Source of the DNA: Capronia americana
Taxonomy: Eukaryota; Ascomycota; Eurotiomycetes; Chaetothyriales; Herpotrichiellaceae
Direction: 5' to 3'
DNA length: 64,000 nt
Assembly (NCBI GenBank): GCA_016110215.1
Contig: JADWQD010000021.1
Span: 1-64,000, forward strand
How positions within the stretch are numbered: position 1 is the stretch's first letter; each line of letters opens with the position of its first letter. Below the pieces are notes generated by a model, which ran no database searches, was not told where the DNA came from, and saw nothing but the letters and a program-made list of their open reading frames with translations. Made by a program: the position numbers and the translations under genes. This document shows, piece after piece, positions 37,427-47,808 of this stretch.

Positions 37427-38910
37427 ATGAAGGCTTTCACTCTCTCTGCCCTGAGCACCCTGTTCGCTGGCTTGACGCTGGCTCATCCGGTCGACCTTGC
37501 CAAACGTACCAGTGGATTCTCCGAGGTTGACATCACCATTCTGCAATTCGCTTTGACCGTGAGTATCTCCCCGGCTGGGATCTTTGCTTTTCGCAGCGCA
37601 CGGACTGACTGTGAGACAGCTTGAGCACCTCGAGAACACCTTCTACCGGGAGGCCTTCACCAGCTTCCAGCTTCAGGACTTCCTCGATGTTGGGTTCGAC
37701 GAAGAATTCTTCCTCAACCTCCAATTCATCGCCGCCGACGAGTCCGCCCACGTCGACTTCCTCATTGCCGCTATCCAGTCTGCCGGTGTTGCCCCAGTCC
37801 AGCCCTGCCAGTACAACTTCCCAGTCACGGATGTTGCCAGCTTTGTCACTGTCAGCGCCATCTTGGAATCCATCGGGACCAGCGCGTACCTTGGTGCTGC
37901 CCCGTTCATCAGCTCGCGCGAAATCCTCACTGTTGCTGCCAGCATCATGGCGACAGAGGGACTGCACACCAGCTTGCAACGAAGCTCCCTGGGTGCAATT
38001 GGAGCGCCCAACCCATTCGTAACCGTAAGTACCTAGATCTCCCACCTGCTAAGCATGGATCTCCTAACGGGCCGCCAGCCACTGGACGCCAACTCAGTCT
38101 TTACGCTTGCCTCGCAATTCATCGTGTCCTGCCCGCCGTCGAACCCACCTCTGCCATTCACTGCATTCCCCAGCTTGAAGATCAACGCTCAACCTTGCTT
38201 CAACGAGGTCGGAATCGGCAGCAGCGGCGGATTTTCCACCGAGTCGGTCGACTATGCCACTATCGTCTCCGACATTGAGAGCGCGACAGACACCGCCACT
38301 GCTTATATCTCCGAGGTCACTGACAGCACCAGTGTCGACACCACCACCACCGACTACAGCACTACCACTGCTGAATACGTCAGCACGACAACCGATTCGT
38401 CCGTAGCATACACCACCACTGACGCGTCGATGACCATGGAAGCTGCCGAGACCACCACCACCACCACCGACTCAGCTGCCGCCTACACAACTACCGCTGC
38501 CTCATACAAACGCAGCCCCATCGAGGCCCGCTCATTTGTATCCTCCTGCCAAGCCCCGGGCACTGGCTCCTCCATCCAGTTGATCCCCGACTTCTCTCAG
38601 TCTCGCGGCATCGACTTCTCCCGGATCGAGATTGTCTTCGTGACCATTGTCTCTGGCCTCGAAGTCATCTCTATCCAGGCCGTGTTCCAGTCGGATGGGT
38701 CCATCAACGCCATCATCCCCAGCTCAATTGGCGGTGGGCAGGTCTTCATCTTCATCACCATCGTGGACATTTCCGGACGGAGTCTGAGCGACTCCGAAAT
38801 CTTGTTTGGACCTGCCGTGTTCGAGCGTGAGTTTTATCCATTGCCGACACTTTGAAGTGTTATACTGACCCACCCTAGTCGCTCCTTCATTCCCCAGCAT
38901 CAGCCAGTAG
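37427..38910 (+). CDS. Secreted ferritin-like (Rds1-type) protein with a Thr-rich region
   Basis: I read four exons, 37427-37558, 37620-38024, 38079-38826 and 38879-38910, with GT-AG introns of 52-61 nt, giving 438 aa. A signal peptide (residues about 1-19, ending LTLAHP) is followed by a Kex2-like KR at 26-27. Residues about 33-230 form a ferritin-like four-helix domain of the Rds1 type (Ferritin_2). Acidic and histidine residues sit in LEHLENTFYREAF and in AADESAHVDF. Family members are induced by stress, starvation or during sexual development; their chemistry is not well established. Residues about 270-345 are a Thr/Ser-rich low-complexity segment, probably O-mannosylated. It ends with a second KR site (SYKRSP), and a beta-rich C-terminal part follows. 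No GPI signal is obvious at the end (PSFPSISQ). Cell surface or extracellular location is inferred. Confidence 0.85.
38270..38512 (+). repeat. Thr-rich imperfect coding repeats
   Basis: Imperfect ACC/ACT-rich units inside the ferritin-like gene encode TTTTDYSTTT, YVSTTTDSSVAYTTT and similar stretches. This is the low-complexity stalk described with the gene. Confidence 0.6.
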
Positions 38911-39665
38911 GCTGGCCACGACGGCGAACAAACATGTCGCCATTCAACGCAACCAGATCAAATGTCGACACACCGAGAGCGGCTTGTGGGGAGGAACTGG
39001 GATGCGAAGCCTAACCTTCGTGGTGGAAAACTGTTGATACCCTTTCATGTCGCTCCTTGATGACAACTTTACGTCTGCTTTTTACCACTTTTTGTTTGCC
39101 TAGTGTCATGTTGGGAGTCCGGAGAACGAGATTCCAAAAGCGTGTGCGGGATTGTATTGTATATACATATTTGACATCTGCTGATGGGATGCGCCAAGAT
39201 ACCCAGATGATGGCAGAGCACGAGAAAGACGATGGAGCCGAGCCTCTCTTTTCAGAGGGAGGAAGACTGAAGAAAAGAAACCTGGTGGGAGGAGACGCAG
39301 GGGGAGTGAAAAGAAAAGCCCATGGAAACTGTGAATAGAGGATGAGTTCAATCTCATGATTTTGGACAAAATGTCTGTATTTGTTCCCTTGTGCTCGTCG
39401 TTGAAGTAGCAAGAGTCATCGCCGCAGAAGTATTGTCGTTGTCGCTGCCCGCGTGTTTGGCAGATGTCCTTGGTGGCTTATTGCCAGGCAAATTTGGTCC
39501 AGGTGAGCGCTTGACTATAGGGCATGTGTTGAGGGGTGGATTGTTTCTATCGCCAGTAGGTAGTACCATACTAGATCCTGCCTGTCTTGGTGGAGGTGGA
39601 AATTCATTCTCAACGACGCTCGACAAACGTTCTCTACCAGATTCTACCAACACAACACGTCGCTG

Positions 39666-39695
39666 CCCTGCCCTGCCCTGCCCTGCCCTGCCCTG
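39666..39695. repeat. Microsatellite (CCCTG)6
   Basis: Six perfect tandem CCCTG units in non-coding sequence. Confidence 0.85.
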
Positions 39696-39888
39696 CCCGT
39701 CCAGCTCATGAGGAGGGTCTCCCGACTCGACATTCCAAACGAGGCTCAATTCTTTCGGGAAAAGACTATCCGTTAGCACTCGGTAACCCATGCAGCATTG
39801 ATGTGCTTGGGTGGGCAAATCTCTCAAAGGAGCGGAGCAGGAACGGGAACAAGAACAGGCTGCAAGATCCGCAATCCTTTGACTACGA

Positions 39889-39924
39889 CAGGCAGGCAGA
39901 CAGACAGGCAGGCAGGCAGGCAGG
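39889..39924. repeat. Microsatellite (GGCA)n with CAGA variants
   Basis: Tandem tetranucleotides of the CAGG/CAGA type run for about 36 bases with a few substitutions in the middle. Confidence 0.8.
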
Positions 39925-39936
39925 AACGGGCGGCTG

Positions 39937-39970
39937 AATTGATTGAGTGATTGATTGATTGATTGACTGA
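39937..39970. repeat. Microsatellite (TTGA)n
   Basis: Imperfect ATTG/TTGA tetranucleotides run for about 34 bases, only about a dozen bases downstream of the GGCA tract. Confidence 0.8.
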
Positions 39971-40408
39971 CGCGATTTCAAATCTCGAGGCAAGCCACGG
40001 AGGAGAGGAGGACAGTCGGGTCTGAACGTATGTATGTACCGAGTACGAGGTATCCAGAAATGGCCGTCGCTGGGTGCGTGTCTCGTGTTTCATGTTTTCA
40101 CATTTCATGTTTCAGGCTTTGTCACCTCAGACACGCCCGGCTGGTGGGCTTGAGAACGGAATGCTTCGTTCCCGGGGGGACGCCCGCGCTGTTAGGGCTG
40201 GCGATTGTTCGTCTGTCTGATGTGGACGTGGTATAATGCCACTACGTATGAGTACGCTGCATACTCAGTACTATTGTGTATTCCGTAATAGTATAACTGA
40301 GTATGAGTAAGTCCACGTTGCGGCGGCCTGTTTGCATTGTAACATACACCCTCCTCGGCGTGCCCCAAGAGAGACAACACGGCAGTCAAAGTCTAGTCCA
40401 AAATCATA

Positions 40409-42343
40409 TCATATCATGAAGCCGCTCCGATACTGACATACAAACTCGTGATAATACTCTCTTCGCTCCCTCGAAACGGGGTCTTCCTCTCCATGAGCGT
40501 GTCCACTACACGGTCGATGCAGACAGGCGATCACCCCGCTCGGGGGGTCCAAGTGCTTGTCCATCAAGCACCCGGGGACCATGGACTCGGTCAGCCAAAA
40601 CGTCCCCGCCGTCATGCGCGGTTCCAGCTCCGAGGCCTGCACGACGTAGTTCTCCACGAAGACTTTGAGGCGCTTCTCGAGATGTTTCGGTAGCGAATAC
40701 TGGGGTTGGACTCTTGCGTTTGTGGCGTGGTGCTCGAAAGACAAAGGTTCCGGGACGATCGGAGTGACAAAGTAGGCCTCGACGGCGTCGAAGAGTGGGC
40801 GATGCATGTCTCGCAGGTCTTCGAAACTCAGGATGCTGCCCTGCCGCACCAGTTTCGCGCGCACCTCCTGGACGGGCACGATGCCGTCGTCGGCCGGGAA
40901 GACAAGCAAGTCCGGGTACATGACCGAGCTGATGGCCTGGTTCAGCGTGGTGAAGACGACGGACAGGAAGCCCATGGTCGCCGTCTCGATGGTCTTTTCG
41001 GCCGTATTGGTCGGATCTCCCCAGTGGCGATGGGTGATGCGGCGCAACATCCGCGCGTAGTCGGAGCACATCTTCTGCAACGTGCGGAACGTTTGGCGGG
41101 CTTTGGGCGCGAACCGCTTGATCACGTCAAAGTCGATGGTCGAGTCGGCAAACAGGCCCATGAACGTGGCGGCCATGAGGCGCACGACCTCGGATGTCCG
41201 GTGCTGCCCATTCTGCGTCGCCTGCAGCACCATCTTCTCGCCGGCCTTCATGTGCGTCATGGCGGCCTCAAAGTCCTCGTTGCACTGCGCCATCGACGAG
41301 AACAAGCGGCAGATGATCAACCCGACTTCCCACGAACTACTCGGCTCCGTCGCAAATGCGGTGATGGCTTGGTTCCGCCTCGAGAGAATCATGGCCTTAT
41401 GGTCCGTGCCCGAGACGTACGTGTCGAACGTCAAAGACACGGCGATCATGGCATGGCGGACCGAGGCGTTCACCCACGCGGCCTGCGGGACGATGAACTG
41501 CCAGAAGTTTTGCCACCGTCGCGTTGAGGACAGCAGAGGCGCCGTCTTGATAAGGAAGTATTGGGTATAGTTCTGGTCGAGGGCCGTCGTGCACGGGCTG
41601 GATGGCTCGAGAAGAAGGATGTCACAAGGACGAGCAGGTCGCGAACCCAAGCTTAGATCCGTAGTGCCAGCTGTGTCGAGGTCTTCGACTTCCCCTGCGT
41701 GGCCTGATGCCAATCCTAGCCCTAGAGGCGGGCGGGTCATACCGTCATCGCTGATGGCCAAAGATCGCAGCGAACCGTCGATGTAGTCGGATTCTGCACT
41801 CGAAGCCCTCGCCTCGACCTTGACGACTCGAGGCGGCTCCCCAGGCTCAAACACCCACGCCTTGGGCGATTCGTAGCCGTCGCATGGGAACTTATCCCTT
41901 AGGCACCGCGAGCAGCTCGGCCTCTTCTCATCGCACTTCTTCCTCCGGATCTTGCACGTCTTGCACCCGGTTCTCACTTTCGGGGCCCATCGCCGCTGTC
42001 GCTTGCCTTGCTGCGGAACTGGCATTGCGACTTGATTTTGTCGACCAAGGTCTCGAATAGCATTGCTGGCAACCTGCGGTCTGGCATGCGTGCCTCGCTG
42101 GGACAGGTTGGTGCCACCATTCGCTTTCTTGACAAATCCAGGCAGAACGTTTCCAAGATTTTGAGCCATTTCGTGGATTTGCGGCATCGGGACAGGGTAC
42201 TGCACCGTAGCGGACCGACATCGGGTGATCGGGCACGTGAGACACGTGCTGGCCAGCGTTTGTGTGCAAACCAGACAAACATGGCAAAAGCTGCAAATTA
42301 TCAAAGTTCCTGCAGCCTTCACCAACCACAATAACCTGACCAA
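40409..42343 (-). CDS. Zn2Cys6 transcription factor, divergent from the dehydratase gene
   Basis: The frame is open from 42343 to 40409 (644 aa). The complete cluster GCKTCKIRRKKCDEKRPSCSR is preceded by a basic KRQRRWAPKVR leader and followed by LRDKFPCDGYESPKAWVFEP. Spacing is C-x2-C-x6-C-x6-C-x2-C-x6-C. The C-terminal two thirds are helical and match the general look of the fungal-specific regulatory domain in this class (for example YFLIKTAPLLSSTRRWQNFW and HAMIAVSLTFDTYVSG). The true start is uncertain. The first 50 residues are Cys-rich and atypical, so ATG 42187, 42169 or 42025 is more likely. The first two leave a normal N-terminal leader. About 420 bp separate it from the divergent dihydroxyacid dehydratase gene, which may be its target; that is inference. 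Confidence 0.85.
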   Translation of the reverse strand: MVRLLWLVKAAGTLIICSFCHVCLVCTQTLASTCLTCPITRCRSATVQYPVPMPQIHEMAQNLGNVLPGFVKKANGGTNLSQRGTHARPQVASNAIRDLGRQNQVAMPVPQQGKRQRRWAPKVRTGCKTCKIRRKKCDEKRPSCSRCLRDKFPCDGYESPKAWVFEPGEPPRVVKVEARASSAESDYIDGSLRSLAISDDGMTRPPLGLGLASGHAGEVEDLDTAGTTDLSLGSRPARPCDILLLEPSSPCTTALDQNYTQYFLIKTAPLLSSTRRWQNFWQFIVPQAAWVNASVRHAMIAVSLTFDTYVSGTDHKAMILSRRNQAITAFATEPSSSWEVGLIICRLFSSMAQCNEDFEAAMTHMKAGEKMVLQATQNGQHRTSEVVRLMAATFMGLFADSTIDFDVIKRFAPKARQTFRTLQKMCSDYARMLRRITHRHWGDPTNTAEKTIETATMGFLSVVFTTLNQAISSVMYPDLLVFPADDGIVPVQEVRAKLVRQGSILSFEDLRDMHRPLFDAVEAYFVTPIVPEPLSFEHHATNARVQPQYSLPKHLEKRLKVFVENYVVQASELEPRMTAGTFWLTESMVPGCLMDKHLDPPSGVIACLHRPCSGHAHGEEDPVSRERREYYHEFVCQYRSGFMI

Positions 42344-42764
42344 CTGAAGTGACCTTTACGGCCTGCCTGATTCGACGACTTGCTCACGAACCCCTCCTCC
42401 ATGTCGGCTTCAACGCCGACGAACACCCCGAAGTGTGGGGAGACGGGGAGTCTTGACCAACTCCCAACTCAAACAGCTCCCCTCGAGAAGAGATGAGATG
42501 GTGACTCGCTTTCTGAGTTTCGGTCATTCGTTGGTTCTCTCTTCTCTTACTTTGCCACTGGGACACTTCTGCTGTGCTTGAAGCTCCCGACGTTGTTTGT
42601 GTGAAGAGTTAGGTTCTCCGCATTTTCTTCAGTTGACGAGAACATAGCGACATTGCAGACTTGCACCACAGTCATCTAGCGGGGCCCACGTAAAAGGAAA
42701 AACCAGGACAGCCTTTACACGTCTCCGCTAATTGCAGCAGGACCGCTCCGACCAGACATTCAAG
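42344..42764. promoter_or_regulatory. Divergent promoter region between the Zn2Cys6 gene and the dehydratase gene
   Basis: About 420 bp, or more if the regulator starts further downstream, lie between two genes transcribed away from each other. It must carry both promoters. I identified no palindromic CGG pair with confidence. Confidence 0.45.
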
Positions 42765-44576
42765 ATGGCGGATAAGAAGGGCGGCTTCCAGGAAGCACGG
42801 TATCTCGAGTTCGTGCGCTCCTCGGAGACCACGGGCGTCGATGGCAAACCCATGCTCAACAGGTACTCGACACATCTTACTCGCGAGCATGACTTCCCCG
42901 GCGCGCAGGCCATGCTCTTCGCTGCGGGCGTGCCTGATAGACAAGCGATGCAGACGGCTCCGCACGTCGGCATTGCCAGCGTCTGGTGGGAAGGCAACCC
43001 CTGCAACATGCATCTGATGGACCTGGGCAAAGAGGTCAAGAAAGCCGTCATCGCGCGGGGGATGCTAGCGTGGCAGTACAACACCGTGGGCGTGAGCGAT
43101 GCCATCACCATGGGCAACCAGGGCATGCGGTTCAGCCTCCAGACTCGAGAGATCATCGCCGACTCGGTGGAGACAGTGACGTGCGCACAGGCTCATGACG
43201 CAAACATCACCATCCCGGGATGTGACAAGAACATGCCCGGCTGCATCATGGGGATGGCGAGGCATAACAGACCGAGCCTGATGATCTATGGAGGCACGAT
43301 TGACAAAGGTTACTCGGAGACGTTGCGACGGCCCGTCAACATCGTCACCTGCTACGAGGCGTTCGGCGCGTATCGGTACAATACCTTGCGCCAACCTGAT
43401 GACGGCGGTGACACGTCCAAGACGAAAGACGACATCATAGACGATCTGGAGCGGCATGCGTGTCCCGGTGCGGGTGCGTGTGGGGGTATGTACACGGCTA
43501 ACACGATGGCCACGGCCATTGAATCCATGGGCCTGTCTCTGCCGGGGTCCAGCTCGACGCCGGCGAGCTCGCCTGCCAAAATGCGCGAATGCGCCAAAGC
43601 AGCCGAAGCCATCAAAGTGTGCCTAGAACAAGACATCACCCCGAGCAAGCTCTTGACGAAACAGTCGTTTGAGAACGCGCTAGTCATGACCATGGCGCTG
43701 GGCGGGAGCACAAATGCCGTTCTCCACTTTCTGGCCATGGCTGTCACAGCCGGTGTTGAACTCACTCTTGACGACTTTCAGCGGGTGAGTAACAAAATCC
43801 CGTTCCTGGCAGACCTGGCACCATCGGGAAAATTCTTGATGGCCGATCTGTATGAGATTGGTGGCGTGCCCAGTGTGCAGAAGCTGCTGATTGCGGCTGG
43901 CCTTCTCGATGGCTCCATCCTCACGGTCACTGGAAAGACGCTGGCAGAGAACGTCGCAAACTGGCCGAGTCTGCCCAGCGACCAGGTCATCATCAAGGAC
44001 TTGAAGAACCCCATCAAATCAAGCGGCCATATTCAGATTCTCAAGGGTAATTTTGCACCCGCAGGCGCAGTGGCCAAGATCACTGGGAAAGAAGGTCTCA
44101 AGTTTACAGGCAAGGCAATGTGCTTTGACAAGGAGGTTGAGCTCAACGAGGCCCTGAATAGAGGGGATATCCCCCGCGGCGAGAATCTCGTCCTGATTGT
44201 CCGCTACGAAGGCCCGAAAGGTGGGCCGGGCATGCCGGAACAGCTCAAGGCCAGTGCCGCCATCATGGGTGCGGGCCTAACAAACATTGCTCTTGTGACG
44301 GACGGGCGCTATTCTGGTGCCTCCCATGGATTTATCGTGGGACATGTGTGCCCAGAGGCTGCTGTCGGGGGGCCGATCGCCTTGGTCAAAGATGGTGATG
44401 AGGTGACGATCGATGCCGAGACAAACAGCATCTCGATGGGCGTCACGGACGAGGAGTTGGAAAGAAGGAGGAAAGAGTGGACTCCGCCAAGGATGGTTGT
44501 GACGAGAGGCGTGCTGGCCAAATATGCCGCGCTGGTAAGCGATGCCAGTCATGGTGCTGTCACCGATCTGTTTTGA
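42765..44576 (+). CDS. Dihydroxyacid dehydratase family protein (IlvD/Edd), Ilv3 paralog
   Basis: An intronless frame of 603 codons starts at ATG 42765. The codons upstream in the same frame have no ATG. The family dehydrates 2,3-dihydroxy-acids to 2-keto acids, as in valine and isoleucine synthesis, or sugar acids. Likely Fe-S ligand cysteines are present: Cys80 in EGNPCNMHL, Cys153 in IPGCDKNMPG and Cys239 in CPGAGACGGMYTANTM. The C-terminal domain keeps a GRYSGASHGF variant of the usual GRFSGGSHG motif and VCPEAAVGGP. The N-terminus MADKKGGFQEARYLEFVRSS has no obvious mitochondrial presequence, unlike housekeeping Ilv3, and sequence details (ASVWWEGNPCNMH) differ slightly from it. I therefore take it as a paralog, perhaps cytosolic. 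It could act on another substrate, such as a sugar acid. It is divergent from a Zn2Cys6 gene. Confidence 0.88.
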   Translation: MADKKGGFQEARYLEFVRSSETTGVDGKPMLNRYSTHLTREHDFPGAQAMLFAAGVPDRQAMQTAPHVGIASVWWEGNPCNMHLMDLGKEVKKAVIARGMLAWQYNTVGVSDAITMGNQGMRFSLQTREIIADSVETVTCAQAHDANITIPGCDKNMPGCIMGMARHNRPSLMIYGGTIDKGYSETLRRPVNIVTCYEAFGAYRYNTLRQPDDGGDTSKTKDDIIDDLERHACPGAGACGGMYTANTMATAIESMGLSLPGSSSTPASSPAKMRECAKAAEAIKVCLEQDITPSKLLTKQSFENALVMTMALGGSTNAVLHFLAMAVTAGVELTLDDFQRVSNKIPFLADLAPSGKFLMADLYEIGGVPSVQKLLIAAGLLDGSILTVTGKTLAENVANWPSLPSDQVIIKDLKNPIKSSGHIQILKGNFAPAGAVAKITGKEGLKFTGKAMCFDKEVELNEALNRGDIPRGENLVLIVRYEGPKGGPGMPEQLKASAAIMGAGLTNIALVTDGRYSGASHGFIVGHVCPEAAVGGPIALVKDGDEVTIDAETNSISMGVTDEELERRRKEWTPPRMVVTRGVLAKYAALVSDASHGAVTDLF

Positions 44577-45891
44577 GAGGTCCAGCCACGCAGAAAAAGA
44601 CCGGATTTGGTGCATTCTCCGCGACGTGCTCATCGGAGACGTCGCATCCATTCTGAGATAATCAATAAAAGGCTGCCTACCCACCGACTACCTGTTAGAG
44701 CCCGATCAACGGCCGTACTGCTTCCGCGCTAAGATCATAAGCCAAAGCTCTCGTACGAGTGATACGTGGGACCGTATGAGAATATCATGCATGATTTGGT
44801 GATTCTAAATTCTTGTCTTAGCGGCAAGCGGCCCAGTCGCCAGAGTCGCTGCAATCGATGAGTACATAACAAAGGGAAGGCAGGAAAGACGGGTTTGGAG
44901 GCGATTGCCGAACTTGGCGAAAGCTGCTTCTCAACCTCAATTCTGCTTCTCTTCCCACAGCCCGCCTGGTGTCCGTACGTCTACTGTAAGTTTACAATAC
45001 TACTGCATACTTCGGTCTGGTGTTCTTGCCTGGGAGAAGTCCTTGATTGCAACCTCTACCGGAAGCATTCAACCATTAGACCGGTTTCCAGAAAGCAACT
45101 GATCACCCCGTATTCTCAACCTCAAAGATTTCTGCTCCCGAGAATCAATAGACGGGATTGAGAGCTTCAAGATTCGCAGATTGCGGAATAGGGCCGGGGC
45201 TTTGACCGCGATCTCTCCGTGATCACCATATGGTGTGCAGCCTGCATCTACGGAGGCTTGATACTCGGTACAGAGACATCCCGCACTTTCGGGTTCCATA
45301 CAACACTAGGCATAGATGAGTCGGCACACCACGGGCTGGCCATGAGGAGGAGTTCCAAACCGACTGTAGCAACATCAGGCCATTCTGGAGGAGGCGGTGC
45401 ATGGCTGCGACCCTTGCCTGTTCAATACCGGAGCAGGGTAATGAATACAACATGAACTTTGCCGCTACCAATCTTGTCGATGCTTTCTACATGGCCATGA
45501 TATATTACACTTTCGTCTTCGATGCACTCTTGGGGGCTGACAAGCCGCCACCTACTAGGACCGGGTTATGCTCCTCCTACTGCTAACACGACTGCAATTT
45601 CAGGTCACTCACAACTGTCAACATCTGTGAACTCGGCTGCACAACCTTCGACAATAAGACATGCAGCGAGGCGCGGAAATAGGGTCCTGGGCAGAGATCA
45701 ACCCCATAGTTGATCTTCACCCTCACCGGTGAAACGCTAACAGGTGTCTCGTGCTGTTTGTGGTTGGATAAAGAAGTGAAAGCCAGACACGTCTGAGGGA
45801 CGGAAGAGCAAACTCTGAATTGGCAAGTGGCTAAAGAATCACCGGGAAACTGTCTCGGTCGATGAAAAGCTATCATGGGGTCTGGTAGTAT
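44577..45891. other. Intergenic, 1.3 kb
   Basis: This is the 3' flank of the dehydratase gene and the upstream region of the spherulin-like gene. A possible polyadenylation-like AATAAA occurs at about 44661. No convincing coding sequence. Confidence 0.4.
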
Positions 45892-47048
45892 ATGAAGTGG
45901 GCTGTCTCTCTTTTCATTATCACTTTACCTTCTGCTCGGTTTGCCTTCTGCAATGAGTCTGTCATGATGCCCATCTTGCCTGCAATTACCAAGAAGATTC
46001 TATCACAACTTCATCAGACGACGTCAACTCCTCCGCACAGTCTTCCCTCTTATCAGTCCAGCAAAAGTGAAGTACCTCTCCTCGACAATTTGCCAGAGAA
46101 AGAAAAGAGAGCTGCTACCGCGGAGCTTCACAGACTTGCCGCTCAACAGCCCGCCCCTAAAACAACTCATCTTCCAACTCCTTGCCACCGTCGCTTCAAG
46201 TGGAAGACCTTCACCATGGTTCTTCTCGGAGTCGGGCTCGCCGCCTTCGCCATTGTGGTATCAGTTGTCTTCGCCGTCGACACTGACAAAAATCCGGACC
46301 TGGTCGCTAAGCTTCGCATGGCCAACACCAACCTCGACCGCATGAAGCTGCTCCCAGACGACTCCGACTGGTTCTTCGATTTCACCAAGCAGGACAAGTA
46401 CACCTTTTCTCCCGGTGGTGTGATCAATGCCAACGCCGCCACCTTTCCTGCCGCTGTGGGACAAGGCATGACATTGGTAAGTCAATTTCTACGGCCACCC
46501 TTTCTCTGAAATCCGGGACTGACATTTCACACAGGCCATGCTGAACCTGGGTCCATGCTCTATGCTTCCACCGCATATTCACCCACGCGCCACCAACTTT
46601 GTCGTTGCGATCAGCGTGAGTTTCCGTTACCTAGACAGAACCCTTGCTATTTTGCCTGCCAACGTCAATCCAGGCTAACGCAGATTCGCAGGGTACAACC
46701 CAGACCTACATGATCGCCGAAAATGGTGCACGCACTGTGACTTCGGTCCTCAAAGCAGGCCAGATGACCATCTTCCCTACCGCCTCAATCCACACCATGA
46801 TGAACATTGGTTGCGAGAACGCCCAGCTGATTGCTGCCCTCAACTCGGATGACTCTGGAACCACCAACCTGGCCAATGCCTTCTTCTCTCTTCCAGCCAA
46901 CATTACCAATCCCATCATCGGGGGCGGCCCCGGTGCTCAGGACATCTACGGCCGAGTTCCAGCCATCGGCACTGGTTCCAATTTCGGTCCGGATCAGTGC
47001 AGAGCTGCATGTGCTAAGCAGGGGAAGATGATCAAGCATACGTGGTAG
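45892..47048 (+). CDS. Spherulin/germin-like cupin with a membrane anchor
   Basis: I read three exons: 45892-46476, 46535-46615 and 46692-47048, with GT-AG introns of 58 and 76 nt, giving 340 aa. The C-terminal 200 residues form a single bicupin-like germin/spherulin domain. Metal-binding motif 1 is PPHIHPRATNFVVAIS, where the usual Glu after HxH is absent, as I recall for many fungal spherulins. Motif 2 is FPTASIHTMMN. The first 105 residues are Lys/Pro-rich with a hydrophobic segment near 110-128 (MVLLGVGLAAFAIVVSVVFA). If translation starts at 45892 this makes a type II membrane protein. If it starts at the internal ATG 46216 the same segment becomes a signal peptide, as in ordinary spherulins. 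Function is unknown; cell wall or stress roles are suggested for relatives. Confidence 0.8.
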
Positions 47049-47808
47049 ACGAGCCATAAGACCAGCCACCGGCTTGGAAATAGAGAACAGGAGCTACTGA
47101 GGTGGCTTTCTGGATACCTATCCGTCTCGAGCAGCAGAGAACTGTCTTGGAAAAGGGAGCCCCGATATCAAATGTCATCGAGTACACAGATCCGCAGGAG
47201 ACAGGAAAGAGGGCAGAGGGGAGGTACACGGCCATCGTCGCGAGAGCTGGCAAGGATCGGTACTGCAGCAGCAGAAAGATCTCCCACTCTTCGGTCTGTC
47301 AGATGCGCCTCTTGGCTCGATTTCTACTTTACAATGCCAGTGACATTCTATCGAGCCAAACTGAGGTCCTGGTTTAGGAGTACGTAGTAATCAGATGCCA
47401 GATTACACCGTGGTTCCGCTTCGTTTTCCTAAATGTAGGCTGTACTACTTGCCCAGCGCCTGACCCGCGCCAATCTCGAGACAATATGTGGCTTCAAAGA
47501 ATGGTCGTTTCCTCTTCCTTCTCAATACGCCGCTCAACCCAGGTTTTCTACCTTATGGTGATGCACTGGCCGGCGTGTGTGGGCTTTTCTTACTCTCCTT
47601 GGCGTGTTTCGCCCTTTCCTCACTGTGCCCACTCTGCTTCCCGGGAAGTGACCTCCCGTGACATGTCAATGTTAAACTGTGCCGCTGCATTATGCCTCAT
47701 GATTGTTCCGCCACGCCATACCGCGCCGGACCATCCTGCCTGACGATGATCCCGCCCATGATGGGTTGCCAAAACATGGCCCAACTGCTCTCCACCCGTA
47801 TCGCTCAC
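47049..47808. other. Intergenic, 0.75 kb
   Basis: This is the 3' flank of the spherulin-like gene and of the small convergent gene ending at 47809. Nothing else is recognisable. Confidence 0.4.

Larger units (their letters stand above)
38911..40408. other. Intergenic, 1.5 kb, with microsatellites
   Basis: No convincing gene lies here between the ferritin-like gene and the 3' end of the Zn2Cys6 gene. Three simple-sequence repeats occur between 39666 and 39970 and are listed separately. Confidence 0.45.

Noticed and set aside
40706..41527. A 273-codon plus-strand frame inside the Zn2Cys6 gene.
   Set aside because: It is the complement of the regulator's coding sequence and has an Arg/Asp/Gly/His-rich composition typical of antisense reading.
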